64,000 bases of DNA from NCBI GenBank assembly GCA_964579395.1, contig CAZOFT010000009.1, positions 3,222 through 67,221 of the forward strand, written 5' to 3'. This DNA comes from JACOTV01 sp964579395 (lineage in GTDB: Bacteria; Patescibacteriota; Microgenomatia; UBA1406; GWC2-37-13). The position numbers were made by a program, and so were the translations under genes. Position 1 is the stretch's first letter, and every line of letters begins with the position of its first letter. Under the pieces are notes generated by a model. The model saw only the letters and a list, made by a program, of their open reading frames with translations, ran no database searches and was not told where the DNA came from. Below, one piece after another: positions 17,471 through 26,055 of the stretch.

Positions 17471-18661
17471 ATGAAAGAAGGTATGAGCATCATCAAACCA
17501 GGCATCGGCTTGGGAGGCGCCGCTATTGAAAATGCGGTCGTGGGACAAGCGATTGCCCCACACACTCCCGTCACCTTTGCAACCGGCTATCTTGACCGGA
17601 GCGTCATGCCCATATACCATGCATCCGGCTTTCAAGAGTCAGATATTGCAGTGGAGCCAAGCCTTGATCGCTTTGATCCAAACCATACAATCGGACACAT
17701 CACAGCAGCTCTGGCTCGTGTGGCTGATACTGATCGAGTGATGGTGAGCCAACCCATGCAGTCACCCGCATTTGCCCGTGCAGTAGCTGACTTGTTTGCA
17801 ACTGCCCGCACACAGAAAATTCTTCGCATTCAGAACCCGTTTCCAGATTCACAACTTGAGGTGTTTCAATCCATTCCTGCTGATGTGGAGTGTTGGACGG
17901 TAAATCCCGGCCACAACGACTATCTTGCCCAGATCAATCCTGATTTGCGCTATCGATTTGTGCCTTCTCCTGTGTCAGCCGAGCGTATTGAACAAGAAGC
18001 TCACCCGGGAGAAGCAGACTATTATGCCCACTGGATACGGTCAGGGCTCGGTCTTACCCATGAAGATATCATGATGTTTCAACCGACACGCGTACACCGA
18101 TTTAAAGATATTCACTTGAGCATCGAGCTGGCACAGTTGCTGCAAGATCGAATAGGCGGAAATGTTTACCTGGTGCTTGCCGGAGGAAATGAGCAACTTG
18201 AAGACTCACGAAAATACGAAGAAGAAGTAAAAGAGTATGCAGCAGAAATCGGATTTCACAACCTCATGACCATGGGAGGAATTCAACAGGATCGAACGCT
18301 GGATGAGCAGTTTCGTATGACCGATTTTTACAATGCGTGTGATGTTGTTATTTCCCCGTCGCGCGTAGAAGCAGCATCCCGAACATTGACTGAAGCAGCT
18401 ATTGCCAAAAAGCCTATTGTTACCACCCGCTTTGGTGATGAATTTCTTGAGGACTCTTACAGCCACATTTATCCCGACCTGAACGCGATTATCGTGGAAG
18501 ATCCCTACAACATCGAGGCGGCAGCAGCGGCTCTTGACGGGCTGCTTGATAAGCCGGATGAGCTGAAAGAGATCGCAGAACACAATCGAAAAGCAGTTGA
18601 TCACTTGACCACTGAAGCGTTTGTAGAGAGCGTGCCCACACTTCTTAAACGCGCTGCGTAA
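17471..18661 (+). CDS. GT4-like glycosyltransferase
   Basis: A 396-residue soluble protein whose C-terminal half matches group-1 (GT4) glycosyltransferases. It has F-Q-P-T-R-V-H-R-F-K-D-I at the start of the nucleotide-sugar domain and V-V-I-S-P-S-R-V-E-A-A-S-R-T-L-T-E-A near residue 295, where the conserved Glu-x7-Glu site sits (the first Glu in R-V-E, the second in T-E-A). K-P-I-V-T-T-R-F-G follows. The N-terminal half is divergent and begins with a Gly-rich G-I-G-L-G-G-A-A. Related proteins include mannosyl- and sucrose/trehalose-type synthases; the acceptor is unknown. The start is supported by a promoter whose -10 ends 7 nt upstream. It is transcribed alone. Confidence 0.82.
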   Translation: MKEGMSIIKPGIGLGGAAIENAVVGQAIAPHTPVTFATGYLDRSVMPIYHASGFQESDIAVEPSLDRFDPNHTIGHITAALARVADTDRVMVSQPMQSPAFARAVADLFATARTQKILRIQNPFPDSQLEVFQSIPADVECWTVNPGHNDYLAQINPDLRYRFVPSPVSAERIEQEAHPGEADYYAHWIRSGLGLTHEDIMMFQPTRVHRFKDIHLSIELAQLLQDRIGGNVYLVLAGGNEQLEDSRKYEEEVKEYAAEIGFHNLMTMGGIQQDRTLDEQFRMTDFYNACDVVISPSRVEAASRTLTEAAIAKKPIVTTRFGDEFLEDSYSHIYPDLNAIIVEDPYNIEAAAAALDGLLDKPDELKEIAEHNRKAVDHLTTEAFVESVPTLLKRAA

Positions 18662-18686
18662 ATACCACCTTCTTCTTCGGTGTCCG

Positions 18687-18715
18687 TTGACAAACTGATT
18701 ACTCTTGGTGACAAT
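18687..18715 (+). promoter_or_regulatory. Promoter of the DoxX-like gene
   Basis: A perfect TTGACA (18687-18692), 17 bp, then GACAAT (18710-18715), ending 8 nt before the ATG at 18724. Again the geometry implies a leaderless transcript. Confidence 0.55.
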
Positions 18716-18723
18716 TAAACCAT

Positions 18724-19083
18724 ATGAGTAAATCAACCAACATCATCCTCTGGATTCTGCAAATCGGCCTGGCATTTTATATGTCGACCGGCGCTATCTA
18801 TATGATGAGTCATCACACCGACTTATCAAGCCTCTGGGCAAGAAACACTGTGCCGCCTCCTGTATGGACTGTAATCGGCGTGCTGCAAATTCTCTTTTCA
18901 CTCGGACTGGTACTACCCGGACTGTTGAAACAATCTCATACACTGACTGCACAATCAGCCATGGGATTAACAGTCATTTCCCTCCTGGGAGCCGTGCTGT
19001 ACTCAGCGTATTCAGGCTCAGGCATCGTATGGGCTCTGGTGCCGGCTGCGGTTGCTGCATTTATTGCATATAAACGACGGTAA
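18724..19083 (+). CDS. DoxX-like membrane protein
   Basis: A 119-residue protein with four hydrophobic segments (about residues 7-27, 43-65, 76-95 and 98-115) and the DoxX-like layout W-I-L-Q-I-G-L-A-F-Y-M-S-T-G near the N-terminus. The family is widespread and of poorly defined function; some members are quinone- or thiosulfate-linked. Nothing in the neighbourhood narrows it. The start is supported by a consensus -35/-10 pair ending 8 nt upstream. Confidence 0.75.
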   Translation: MSKSTNIILWILQIGLAFYMSTGAIYMMSHHTDLSSLWARNTVPPPVWTVIGVLQILFSLGLVLPGLLKQSHTLTAQSAMGLTVISLLGAVLYSAYSGSGIVWALVPAAVAAFIAYKRR

Positions 19084-19142
19084 TTGCCAAAAATTTTGAA
19101 AATGAGAACGTCGAAACACGCCTATACATTCCTACAAAAATC

Positions 19143-19322
19143 ATGAGTCATGTACTTCAAGCCGGAGACAAATGCAGAGTCATTGCAGGGACTCACAAAG
19201 GAAAAGTCGGCACAGCAACAGATATCCACACAAGCAAAACGGGTGCCGTCACCATCACCGTCATACAAGACGGCGGCGACCGGTTTAAGACGCTGGCAAA
19301 AAACGTTCAAGTACTCGGTTAA
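19143..19322 (+). CDS. 59-residue KOW-motif protein
   Basis: A short gene that begins M-S-H-V-L-Q-A-G-D-K-C-R-V-I-A-G and continues T-H-K-G-K-V-G-T-A, the classic KOW signature seen in ribosomal proteins L24 and L14e and in NusG. The rest is a small beta-barrel-like segment ending with a TAA at 19320-19322. It is not L24 itself, which is longer and lies in ribosomal operons. An RNA-binding role is likely from the family. It is convergent with the 19339-19857 gene, 16 bp away. No strong promoter was seen; a TATACA lies 14 nt upstream. Confidence 0.72.
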   Translation: MSHVLQAGDKCRVIAGTHKGKVGTATDIHTSKTGAVTITVIQDGGDRFKTLAKNVQVLG

Positions 19323-19338
19323 TCTACATGTGACACAA

Positions 19339-19857
19339 CTATTGTGTGTTCGGGATCTGCTGAAGTTGATCTCGGATCTGCACATCAGACTCTGACCCCA
19401 CAGTGATAAGAAGCTTGTCACCGTCGCCAACAACCTGATCGAGTGCGTCAGGCTTTTCCTCTCCATTGAGATAAAACCGCAGCTGTTGATTTCCTCCCGT
19501 GCAAAACGTCTGCCCTGTTCCTGTGGTCAAGCATTCTTTTGTCAGACTGAATGGAAGCGTTTTAAAAAAGTCATCCCACGTGACGCCTGTTTTTTGTACG
19601 TGAATGATATTGGGATTTGAAGATTCAATATACACGTCGGGAGACAGGCGGTGGTACATCGGCGCAGTAAATATACGAAATTGCCCGTTGGTAAATATTG
19701 CAAAAGCTGCTTTCTTTTCTGCTTGAGCAGGCTGTTGTGATGCGACGGGAATAACTGAGGGTTTTGGAGCATCCTTAACGGAGGTGGGAGGTGAGAATAG
19801 TGCGTAGCCTGCAAGCGCAAATATCACCAAAGCACCACCGATCAAAAGCATCCGCAT
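19339..19857 (-). CDS. Membrane-anchored exported protein, unknown function
   Basis: A 172-residue protein with one N-terminal hydrophobic segment (about residues 2-19) and a short Pro/Gln-rich spacer, followed by a compact extracytoplasmic domain containing two cysteines (K-E-C-L-T-T-G-T-G-Q-T-F-C). Acidic G-D-G-D-K-L-L-I-T-V-G near the C-terminus is its most distinctive segment; I recall similar proteins in other Patescibacteria but no assigned function. The ATG at 19857 is chosen because it directly precedes the membrane segment. The two cysteines could form a disulfide. Confidence 0.68.
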   Translation of the reverse strand: MRMLLIGGALVIFALAGYALFSPPTSVKDAPKPSVIPVASQQPAQAEKKAAFAIFTNGQFRIFTAPMYHRLSPDVYIESSNPNIIHVQKTGVTWDDFFKTLPFSLTKECLTTGTGQTFCTGGNQQLRFYLNGEEKPDALDQVVGDGDKLLITVGSESDVQIRDQLQQIPNTQ

Positions 19858-19890
19858 GCACTTATTGTAACAAAGAAGCGGCAATGAGAC

Positions 19891-20271
19891 TTAGGCCTCG
19901 ACTTCGACCTGAAAGCCGCCGTAGGCCATGCGTTTCATGTCAAAGGGCATCACCATGTCTTTGTACTGCTCTGCTTTTTTTGCCATCTCTTCCATGACCA
20001 TCGCATTTACTTCATCACGATGCTCTTTGGATTTGAAGACGATAAATGAAAACCACACAGTCTCTTCGTCGCTGGCACCTGCCATGTCAGGAAATGCACG
20101 GGCTTTTTCTCCTCCCATCTCCTGTGCAGCCATGTCGTCGCCGCGGCACTCATAATATTCCAAAGCGCCGCACTTCATCCACGTGTCGCGGCCGTCTTCT
20201 GCCATTGTTTTATATTCTTCGGTTTTGTCCTTGGGTACCACCAATACAAATCCGTCTACATACTTTGCCAT
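19891..20271 (-). CDS. DUF1428 family protein (first copy)
   Basis: A 126-residue dimeric alpha/beta-barrel-type protein of the DUF1428 family. It opens K-Y-V-D-G-F-V-L-V-V-P and closes M-P-F-D-M-K-R-M-A-Y-G-G-F, both diagnostic. The longer in-frame extension to 20448 runs through the neighbouring VOC gene and is rejected. Function is unknown; such proteins resemble ferredoxin-fold monooxygenase-like domains. A paralogue lies at 63217-63594 near the right edge. Confidence 0.88.
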   Translation of the reverse strand: MAKYVDGFVLVVPKDKTEEYKTMAEDGRDTWMKCGALEYYECRGDDMAAQEMGGEKARAFPDMAGASDEETVWFSFIVFKSKEHRDEVNAMVMEEMAKKAEQYKDMVMPFDMKRMAYGGFQVEVEA

Positions 20272-20311
20272 ATGATATTTTTTTGATGTAATAAATGATA
20301 ATGGTATTAAT

Positions 20312-20761
20312 CTACAGCTCTTGGGCCAGTCCAATAAGAAGTCCTTCAGGGCCACGAATGTAACACAGTTTATATGAATTCTCATATTGAACCACATCAC
20401 CAACCAGTGTTGCTCCCAGCTTTTGTAGGCGACTGACTGTGTCATCAATATCTACCACAGTAAACATGGCGCGTAAATAACCCAGTGCATTAACGGGTGC
20501 ATTTCTGTGATCTGCAATAACCTGAGGCGAAATAAAGCGCGAAAGTTCCAGTCGACTATGTCCATCAGGGGTGACCATCATCGCAATTTCTACTTTTTGA
20601 TCACCCAACCCAGTCACGCGTCCCGCCCATTCTCCTTCAATCATAGCTTTTCCTTCAAGACGCAAACCGAGTTCGGTAAAAAAAGCTACCACCTCATCAA
20701 GCGACTCCACCACAATACCGATATTGTCCATACGTTTCAGATTTGCAGTATTCTGTTTCAT
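20312..20761 (-). CDS. VOC-superfamily (glyoxalase-like) protein
   Basis: A 149-residue vicinal-oxygen-chelate protein. It has the paired beta-alpha-beta modules, with M-D-N-I-G-I-V-V-E-S-L-D-E at the start and the C-terminal G-P-E-G-L-L-I-G-L-A-Q-E-L, where the last Glu sits at the usual metal-ligand position. Possible roles include glyoxalase, dioxygenase or antibiotic resistance; the substrate is unknown. TAAAAT ends 6 nt before the start codon. It sits in a run of small VOC/DUF proteins, all read leftwards. Confidence 0.82.
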   Translation of the reverse strand: MKQNTANLKRMDNIGIVVESLDEVVAFFTELGLRLEGKAMIEGEWAGRVTGLGDQKVEIAMMVTPDGHSRLELSRFISPQVIADHRNAPVNALGYLRAMFTVVDIDDTVSRLQKLGATLVGDVVQYENSYKLCYIRGPEGLLIGLAQEL

Positions 20762-20838
20762 ATTCGCATTTTATTTTATTGTACTCCTCCACATATGTGA
20801 GGTGAAGAGGCGACAATCTGTCTTATTAAGATAATCCG

Positions 20839-21270
20839 CTAGTCAGATTTTGATGAGTACTCTATGATCCACTCGATGCCGTACTTATCTCTGAACATCC
20901 CGGCATAGCTGCCCCACGGACTGTCACCCATATCGCCTTCTACTTCCCCGCCGGCGGACAACCCATCAAAGAGTCGCTTCGCTTCCTCCTTACTGTCTGC
21001 GCTTACCACGATCTTACTTCTGTTTTCACGCTCATTTACCGGCCCCAATACCTCCGGCACATCATTGGCCACAAGCATAGTACCGCCGCCAATGGGGAGC
21101 GCAATATACATGATCTTTTCTTCCTCTTTTTCAGCAACAGGAAATTCTTCAGTAGCTACGTCTTTAAACCAAATTACCTTGGTAAACTCGCCGCCAAATA
21201 CCGATTTGTAGAACGCAAATGCTTCCTGCGCATTACCGTTAAAATTGATCCAAGGATATATTGTGGTCAT
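20839..21270 (-). CDS. PhnB-like VOC protein
   Basis: A 143-residue protein of the PhnB/3-demethylubiquinone-methyltransferase-like VOC group. Y-P-W-I-N-F-N-G-N-A-Q-E-A-F-A-F-Y near the N-terminus and W-G-S-Y-A-G-M-F-R-D-K-Y-G-I-E-W near the C-terminus are characteristic. No catalytic role is firmly known for this group despite its name. GATACT ends 7 nt before the ATG. Confidence 0.85.
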   Translation of the reverse strand: MTTIYPWINFNGNAQEAFAFYKSVFGGEFTKVIWFKDVATEEFPVAEKEEEKIMYIALPIGGGTMLVANDVPEVLGPVNERENRSKIVVSADSKEEAKRLFDGLSAGGEVEGDMGDSPWGSYAGMFRDKYGIEWIIEYSSKSD

Positions 21271-21357
21271 AGCTAATAGTATCAGATTGAGGAGATTTTA
21301 GGAGGATGGTTTCCTTGGACTTCTGAAAGAAATGTGGCGATCTGGAACAGTAGTGAT

Positions 21358-21753
21358 CTATTCTATTTTCACCAGCTTGCCTTTTCGCTTTACAATATTT
21401 TTATAGTCCCATTGTATGGTCTCTGCTTTTTTCAGCCATCGCTTGAGGTCTGATTCGTCGATATCGCGCACATCTTGGTAATTCGCTGACGCATCTTTAA
21501 ACTTGCCGGTCCCTAACACCAGATGCGGTTCATCAAAGTCGGCCCCGCTCCAAAACATCAGCTTGACGCCGCTTTTTTGATGACTGTATCCGACAATAGG
21601 ATTTCCCTCAATAAACCACACAGGGTGTGCATGCCAGATCTTACTCTCAGTAAACGTGAGGTTGGTGTCTATGATATCCCTAAGCTTCTCGCAGATCTCC
21701 TTGACCTGTGCCGGCACGCCCTCATTGTATGCAGAGATTGTTTGATCCGCCAT
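21358..21753 (-). CDS. DUF1801 family protein
   Basis: A 131-residue soluble protein of the DUF1801 (YdhG-like) fold. It shows the I-W-H-A-H-P-V-W-F segment and the downstream K-L-M-F-W-S-G-A-D strand, followed by a Lys-rich tail. Some family members have been linked to iron handling, but no activity is assigned. The ATG at 21753 is preferred over one 27 nt upstream because homology begins at M-A-D-Q-T-I-S-A-Y. It is the first gene of the leftward run of small accessory proteins. Confidence 0.78.
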   Translation of the reverse strand: MADQTISAYNEGVPAQVKEICEKLRDIIDTNLTFTESKIWHAHPVWFIEGNPIVGYSHQKSGVKLMFWSGADFDEPHLVLGTGKFKDASANYQDVRDIDESDLKRWLKKAETIQWDYKNIVKRKGKLVKIE

Positions 21754-21897
21754 ATATAAAAGTAGAAACTTTGAAATCAATTATAGCTTAGTTGCGAAGA
21801 CAAAATGCTCCACTACCTAGACCAAGCTCGAACCTTTTTGCAAGGAATTACCTAAACTTCATCGCCAAAACTGCCGCTTCAGAGTAAAATAGAGCGT

Positions 21898-22818
21898 ATG
21901 AAAGATATTGGCTCTCAAAATTTATTCTTAGTAACTGAGCCTGAGGATATAGATAGGGTGGCAATAGAACTCCTCACAAAAAATAACTTCCATGTCGTTT
22001 ACTCTGCAGATAATAAAAACTCTCGCAATATTGTTGGACTATTTATAAGAACTTACACCAAAGCTGACAAGAAATTTTTGAACGAATTTCCCAGCTTAAA
22101 ATACATTCTTAGAGCAGGAGTAGGACTAGACAATATCGATATAAATGAATGTAAAGAAAGGAATATTAGTGTATTTAATGCACCTGGTTCTAATGCCAAC
22201 GCAGTTGCTGAATATGTAGTTGCCATTACTCTTATGTTGTTACGAAGGATTCCCTATCAGTCTAGTCGCATCTATCAACAGCAATGGAGAGACAAGAGAT
22301 TCATCGGAGAAGAACTCAAAAACAAAACTCTGGGTTTGGTAGGTTGTGGAGCTATAGGCAAGCTTGTGTCCGCTAAGCTGACAACATTTAACATCAAAGT
22401 ACTCGGATATGATCCTTACTTGGACGCGGGCGCACTGCAGAAACACAACATTACCAAATGTGGGCTTTCGGAGATACTCAAGCGGTCTGACATTCTTTCT
22501 TTGCATTTACCTTTAACTCCAGAAACTAGAAATATGTTCTCACTAAATGAGCTTAAGAAGATGAAGTCCACAAGTATGTTAATCAATACTTCACGGGGTG
22601 AGTTAATCAAAGAAGATGACTTAATTATTGCATTGAAGGAAGGAATAATTGCCGGATGTGCGCTTGATGTGTTTGTAAATGAACCTCACGTAAACAAAGG
22701 CTTATTGGAGTTAGATAATGTGGTTCTTACTCCGCACATTGCAGGATTTACAAAAGAAGCCGATATGCAGATGGCTATTGGAGCAGTTTCTAATTTTCTA
22801 AAATCGCTAGAAAATTAA
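21898..22818 (+). CDS. D-2-hydroxyacid dehydrogenase (phosphoglycerate-dehydrogenase-like)
   Basis: A 306-residue NAD-dependent oxidoreductase. The Rossmann motif G-C-G-A-I-G is at residues 149-154, and the catalytic Arg (N-T-S-R-G-E, R233), Glu (N-E-P, E262) and His (T-P-H-I-A-G, H280) are all present. It lacks the C-terminal ACT domain of housekeeping SerA, so it is a short form able to act on other 2-hydroxyacids. TAAAAT (21885-21890) ends 7 nt before the ATG. It opens an AT-rich block of small-molecule enzymes and overlaps the convergent phosphatase gene by 4 nt. Confidence 0.88.
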   Translation: MKDIGSQNLFLVTEPEDIDRVAIELLTKNNFHVVYSADNKNSRNIVGLFIRTYTKADKKFLNEFPSLKYILRAGVGLDNIDINECKERNISVFNAPGSNANAVAEYVVAITLMLLRRIPYQSSRIYQQQWRDKRFIGEELKNKTLGLVGCGAIGKLVSAKLTTFNIKVLGYDPYLDAGALQKHNITKCGLSEILKRSDILSLHLPLTPETRNMFSLNELKKMKSTSMLINTSRGELIKEDDLIIALKEGIIAGCALDVFVNEPHVNKGLLELDNVVLTPHIAGFTKEADMQMAIGAVSNFLKSLEN

Positions 22819-23447
22819 TCTGCTGTTTTTAAACCGATAACTTTTTCAACTTTAAATTTCTTTTCGTCACCGATAAGCTGATAGTATCCCGTATGCTCAA
22901 GCTGAGCATTCATAAGCTTTTGATAGTCTCCAAAGCCAAGATATACCAAATATCCCATCATAATATCAAAGTGGCAAACAATTAGAATTGCTTTGCCCTC
23001 ATCGGTTTCAAGAACTTTCTTCAGAAAGCTTTTAAAGCGAGCTACCGTGTCTGCGAGTGATTCCATATCATCTACATATTTAAATGTCATGGCTTTATCT
23101 CCGTGGATTTTAGCTTCAGTTTCAAACGATTTTGGGTACTTTTCATGAGCCTCATCAAATGTTAACCCCTGCAACACACCCCAATATCGTTCATTGATAA
23201 GCTCGTCCGACTTTACTTCGATCCCACGGCCTTCCGCAATAATTCTTGCGGTACTTTTTGCGCGAGTAAGGTTTGATGAATAAATTTTATCGAGGTGAAT
23301 ATTCTTAAACTTTGCCGCTAACATTCTTGCCTGTTCCTCGCCTTTTGTAGTTAATGGATTTGGCTCCAAAGTCCCGCCTATCTTACGTGCCAGGTTGATT
23401 TGCGCTTGTCCATGCCTCACCACATAAATTGTTGTGTGTTTATTCAT
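22815..23447 (-). CDS. Histidine phosphatase (phosphoglycerate-mutase-like)
   Basis: A 210-residue cytoplasmic enzyme of the RHG branch. The phospho-acceptor His is in V-V-R-H-G-Q (H12) and the second catalytic His is in I-V-C-H-F-D. It lacks the insertions of true cofactor-dependent mutases, so it is more likely a phosphatase of a sugar, nucleotide or cofactor. A TATAAT hexamer ends 12 nt before its start, but it may also be read from the HAD gene 13 bp upstream. The pair HAD plus histidine phosphatase suggests dephosphorylation of cluster intermediates. Confidence 0.85.
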   Translation of the reverse strand: MNKHTTIYVVRHGQAQINLARKIGGTLEPNPLTTKGEEQARMLAAKFKNIHLDKIYSSNLTRAKSTARIIAEGRGIEVKSDELINERYWGVLQGLTFDEAHEKYPKSFETEAKIHGDKAMTFKYVDDMESLADTVARFKSFLKKVLETDEGKAILIVCHFDIMMGYLVYLGFGDYQKLMNAQLEHTGYYQLIGDEKKFKVEKVIGLKTAD

Positions 23448-23460
23448 AAATAATAGAAAA

Positions 23461-24054
23461 TTATAATACGTTTCTACTTATAAGCTCTGACTTTAACATG
23501 TCAGCGTCTTTAAAATGAATCGTCTTCATCCCTAATTCGTTTGCGATCTCGATATTTTCCTCAGCATCATCCACCAAAAGTGCTTCCTGCGGCAGCAGTT
23601 TCATCACAGATAATATTTCTCTAAATGCCTCAATTTCCGGTTTACAGTACCCATTTTGAAACGAGAAAGAAACGGTATGAAATAACTGGTGAAACTTATA
23701 CTTGTCTTCACAATAGGTGATCCACTCCTTGGCATGTACAGAGAGCAATCCTAGTTTATAAGTTTGTTTTTCTCTAATCTCCTCAATAATATCTCTAACG
23801 CCACTTATCTCCGCCATATTACTTCTGATAAGCTTTTTCAAAGTACTTTTATTGACTTTCCAGTTGTACATGCTAATTAGACTTTTCCAATATGTGTCTT
23901 CTGAAATTTCTCCCCTAAAGAGTCTTGTGGTTACTTCATTATACAAATGGTAATTATTAACCTTAGCTCCAACAATTTCACTTAAAGGATCTTCAATTCC
24001 TATAATTCCCCTTAAGTAAACATCGGAGAGGTCAAAAATAATACCTTTATACAT
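23461..24054 (-). CDS. HAD-superfamily hydrolase
   Basis: A 197-residue haloacid-dehalogenase-type phosphatase of the YihX/epoxide-hydrolase-N branch. Motif I is I-I-F-D-L-S-D-V-Y with the nucleophile D8; the usual second Asp is replaced by Ser, as in other D-L-G-G-V members of this branch. Motif II lies at L-L-S-V-H-A-K, and the acidic motif is L-L-V-D-D-A-E-E-N. The in-frame ATG at 24129 is rejected because its extra residues do not resemble the family and would overlap the divergent promoter. TATAAT (24073-24068) ends 13 nt before the chosen start. Substrate unknown. Confidence 0.82.
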   Translation of the reverse strand: MYKGIIFDLSDVYLRGIIGIEDPLSEIVGAKVNNYHLYNEVTTRLFRGEISEDTYWKSLISMYNWKVNKSTLKKLIRSNMAEISGVRDIIEEIREKQTYKLGLLSVHAKEWITYCEDKYKFHQLFHTVSFSFQNGYCKPEIEAFREILSVMKLLPQEALLVDDAEENIEIANELGMKTIHFKDADMLKSELISRNVL

Positions 24055-24081
24055 AGCTTGGTATACTATTATAAAATAGTC

Positions 24082-24110
24082 TTGAACTTCTTTGAGAAGA
24101 GATATATAAT
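24082..24110 (+). promoter_or_regulatory. Promoter of the 24138 kinase-led operon
   Basis: TTGAAC (24082-24087), 17 bp, then TATAAT (24105-24110). The predicted transcript has a leader of about 20 nt. This is probably the main promoter for the rightward genes up to 29144. It lies back to back with the HAD promoter. Confidence 0.65.
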
Positions 24111-24137
24111 CCGCGTTAGAACAATCCAAACAGTATT

Positions 24138-24719
24138 ATGGCACGACCAGAAGTGATATATTTCGAGGGCCTTCCTTTTAGCGGCAAAACATCAATTACT
24201 TCTCAAATTGCAGAAGAGTACCCCGATGAATTCGCTTCAGTTGAAGAGTATACACACCCCGATAAAGATATTCCAGGAATATTTGATTATCAGGAGTTTT
24301 TTATGCGTAATGACGAGCTGAAGTATCAGATTGCCAGAGCGTGTGAGAGGAGATGTCTTGTTGATCGAGGTCACTTATCAACTGTTTTATATAGTCATGC
24401 ATACAACAGAATAAATGACGATAGGGATTTGGCCTTTGTTGATGACTGGTATAGGGGAAAAATTCTTAGAGAGAATATGTTGCCGGATATGTACATTCAT
24501 TTAGACGTCAGCCCAGAGACATCAATCGCGAGGCGAACTGGACCGCTAGTTGAAGATAACATGTGGGATCATCTAGAAGGGCTCCAGTTTGCGCGTACAC
24601 ATTTTCCTTTGTATGTAGCCATGTATGAGTCACATATCCCGGTTATAACATTAGACTCAGAGAGTAGATCGATTTCTGAATTAAAAACTGATGTAGAGTT
24701 AATTTTGGGCTTGCGTTGA
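24138..24719 (+). CDS. Deoxynucleoside-kinase/thymidylate-kinase-like P-loop protein
   Basis: A 193-residue P-loop kinase. Walker A is G-L-P-F-S-G-K-T (residues 11-18), the D-R-G-H segment near residue 77 fits the substrate-side Asp-Arg of deoxynucleoside kinases, and the lid-like region is S-I-A-R-R-T-G. The overall form resembles dNK/TMK enzymes that phosphorylate nucleosides or nucleotides, but it is too divergent to name the substrate. It leads a rightward operon (24138-29144), and the next gene starts 7 nt after its stop. In that setting it might act on a modified nucleoside; that is inference. Confidence 0.78.
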   Translation: MARPEVIYFEGLPFSGKTSITSQIAEEYPDEFASVEEYTHPDKDIPGIFDYQEFFMRNDELKYQIARACERRCLVDRGHLSTVLYSHAYNRINDDRDLAFVDDWYRGKILRENMLPDMYIHLDVSPETSIARRTGPLVEDNMWDHLEGLQFARTHFPLYVAMYESHIPVITLDSESRSISELKTDVELILGLR

Positions 24720-24726
24720 AGTAGAA

Positions 24727-26055
24727 ATGAAAAAAGTAGCTATCGTCTATATTGCACATGATGGATATACAAGCATGTATACCGGAGTGGGCACAGTCGC
24801 GCGCGACTTTCTACTTTCTTTTCCTGAAGTAGTAAAACATCTACAAAAAAAATTAAACTACTCTTATGAGTTATTTGCAACAACGATAAAATACAACAAA
24901 AATTGCTTTGGATACTCGGAGAATTTAAAACAGAGTACATTGGAATTCATAAAGAAGCATGAAAATATCAAGCTCATTGAATTACTTAATGGCTCTCACG
25001 GAGAAGAATCATATGCTGGAGTTGGAAATTGGAAAGCGGCAAGTATTTCTGCCGCCACTTTTATCTATTCTCTTTCTTTGAGCTACGACTATGTAATTGC
25101 CATTGCTGTAGATACTCCTTTTGCGCAAGTTGCTAACTACTATTTTAACCAGTATGAAAGTCAGAATGTAGAGATTGTATGGCTACCTCAGAGCACCGTC
25201 ATAATTCACAGGGAAAAACAAAAGACACTATCCTCAGAGGAAGAGTTGCGTTTTAAGTGGGAGAAAGTCTGTATCGATCTCGCAAATATACATAACCAAG
25301 TTTTTATCGGTAGCGTCGGTAAGTACATGAAGAGGCACTTAATAGAAGATTTTGGAGCTATGCCGGAGAAGATCGTCAACCTGACCAACTCTCTGTACTT
25401 AAACAGACTGGACACATATAGAGTTAGTCAGAAATCTATCGAAAATACATTGCAGAAACTAGGGCTACCATGTGATAGACCCATACTCTTCTCCTTCGGT
25501 AGAGCCGAATATTATAAGGGCTTAGATTTAGTTTTGCTTGGATCCCTCGATCTTATAAAAAAATACAACTATTTTGTGCTCGTTCTTGCTTCACCATATG
25601 AGGACAATCAGCGCGATCTAATATTAACAAAACTGAAAAAAATAGCCAAAAGCCATACAAAAGATATGAAAGTCATATCTACGCAAGATTTTCTGCTCCC
25701 TCATATTATTATGCAGTGGAAAAATACAAATATTCTCGCAGTTCTCTCAAGAGCGGAGCCTTTTGGATTAATTCCAATAGAATCCAGATATTACAAGAAT
25801 CAAAAACTTACACTTCTTGTGTCTGCGGTCGGAGGATTGAATGAACAGGTAATTGATGGAGAAGATGGGTTTGTTACGCAATTGAAACAAGATGACATTA
25901 ATGCGTCACTTAAAAAAATAGTTAGATTGTCGAGTCAAGCCAAGAAAAAGATAGCTTTGGCAGGTTACAATAAGGTAAGTGATTTATACAATCAGATTAA
26001 TGTTAATGTAGAGTTTATTGAGAATAGGCTTAAGTCGTTACAAGTTAGGGAATGA
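24727..26055 (+). CDS. GT4-family glycosyltransferase
   Basis: A 442-residue soluble glycosyltransferase. The N-terminal Rossmann half begins K-K-V-A-I-V-Y-I-A-H-D-G-Y, with a Gly-rich G-V-G-T-V-A-R near residue 22. The second half has F-S-F-G-R-A-E-Y-Y-K-G-L-D near residue 255 and A-V-L-S-R-A-E-P-F-G-L-I-P-I-E-S near residue 345, the Glu-x7-Glu donor site of GT4 enzymes. Retaining transfer from a nucleotide sugar is the family activity. It overlaps the cupin gene by an ATGA junction. Sugar and acceptor are unknown. Confidence 0.85.
   Translation: MKKVAIVYIAHDGYTSMYTGVGTVARDFLLSFPEVVKHLQKKLNYSYELFATTIKYNKNCFGYSENLKQSTLEFIKKHENIKLIELLNGSHGEESYAGVGNWKAASISAATFIYSLSLSYDYVIAIAVDTPFAQVANYYFNQYESQNVEIVWLPQSTVIIHREKQKTLSSEEELRFKWEKVCIDLANIHNQVFIGSVGKYMKRHLIEDFGAMPEKIVNLTNSLYLNRLDTYRVSQKSIENTLQKLGLPCDRPILFSFGRAEYYKGLDLVLLGSLDLIKKYNYFVLVLASPYEDNQRDLILTKLKKIAKSHTKDMKVISTQDFLLPHIIMQWKNTNILAVLSRAEPFGLIPIESRYYKNQKLTLLVSAVGGLNEQVIDGEDGFVTQLKQDDINASLKKIVRLSSQAKKKIALAGYNKVSDLYNQINVNVEFIENRLKSLQVRE

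Noticed and set aside
20272..20448. N-terminal extension of the first DUF1428 protein
   Set aside because: It overlaps the neighbouring VOC gene and is absent from the family.
21898..22818. Housekeeping phosphoglycerate dehydrogenase SerA for serine synthesis
   Set aside because: The protein lacks the regulatory C-terminal domain and lies in a cluster without other serine-pathway genes, so a specific SerA label is not justified.
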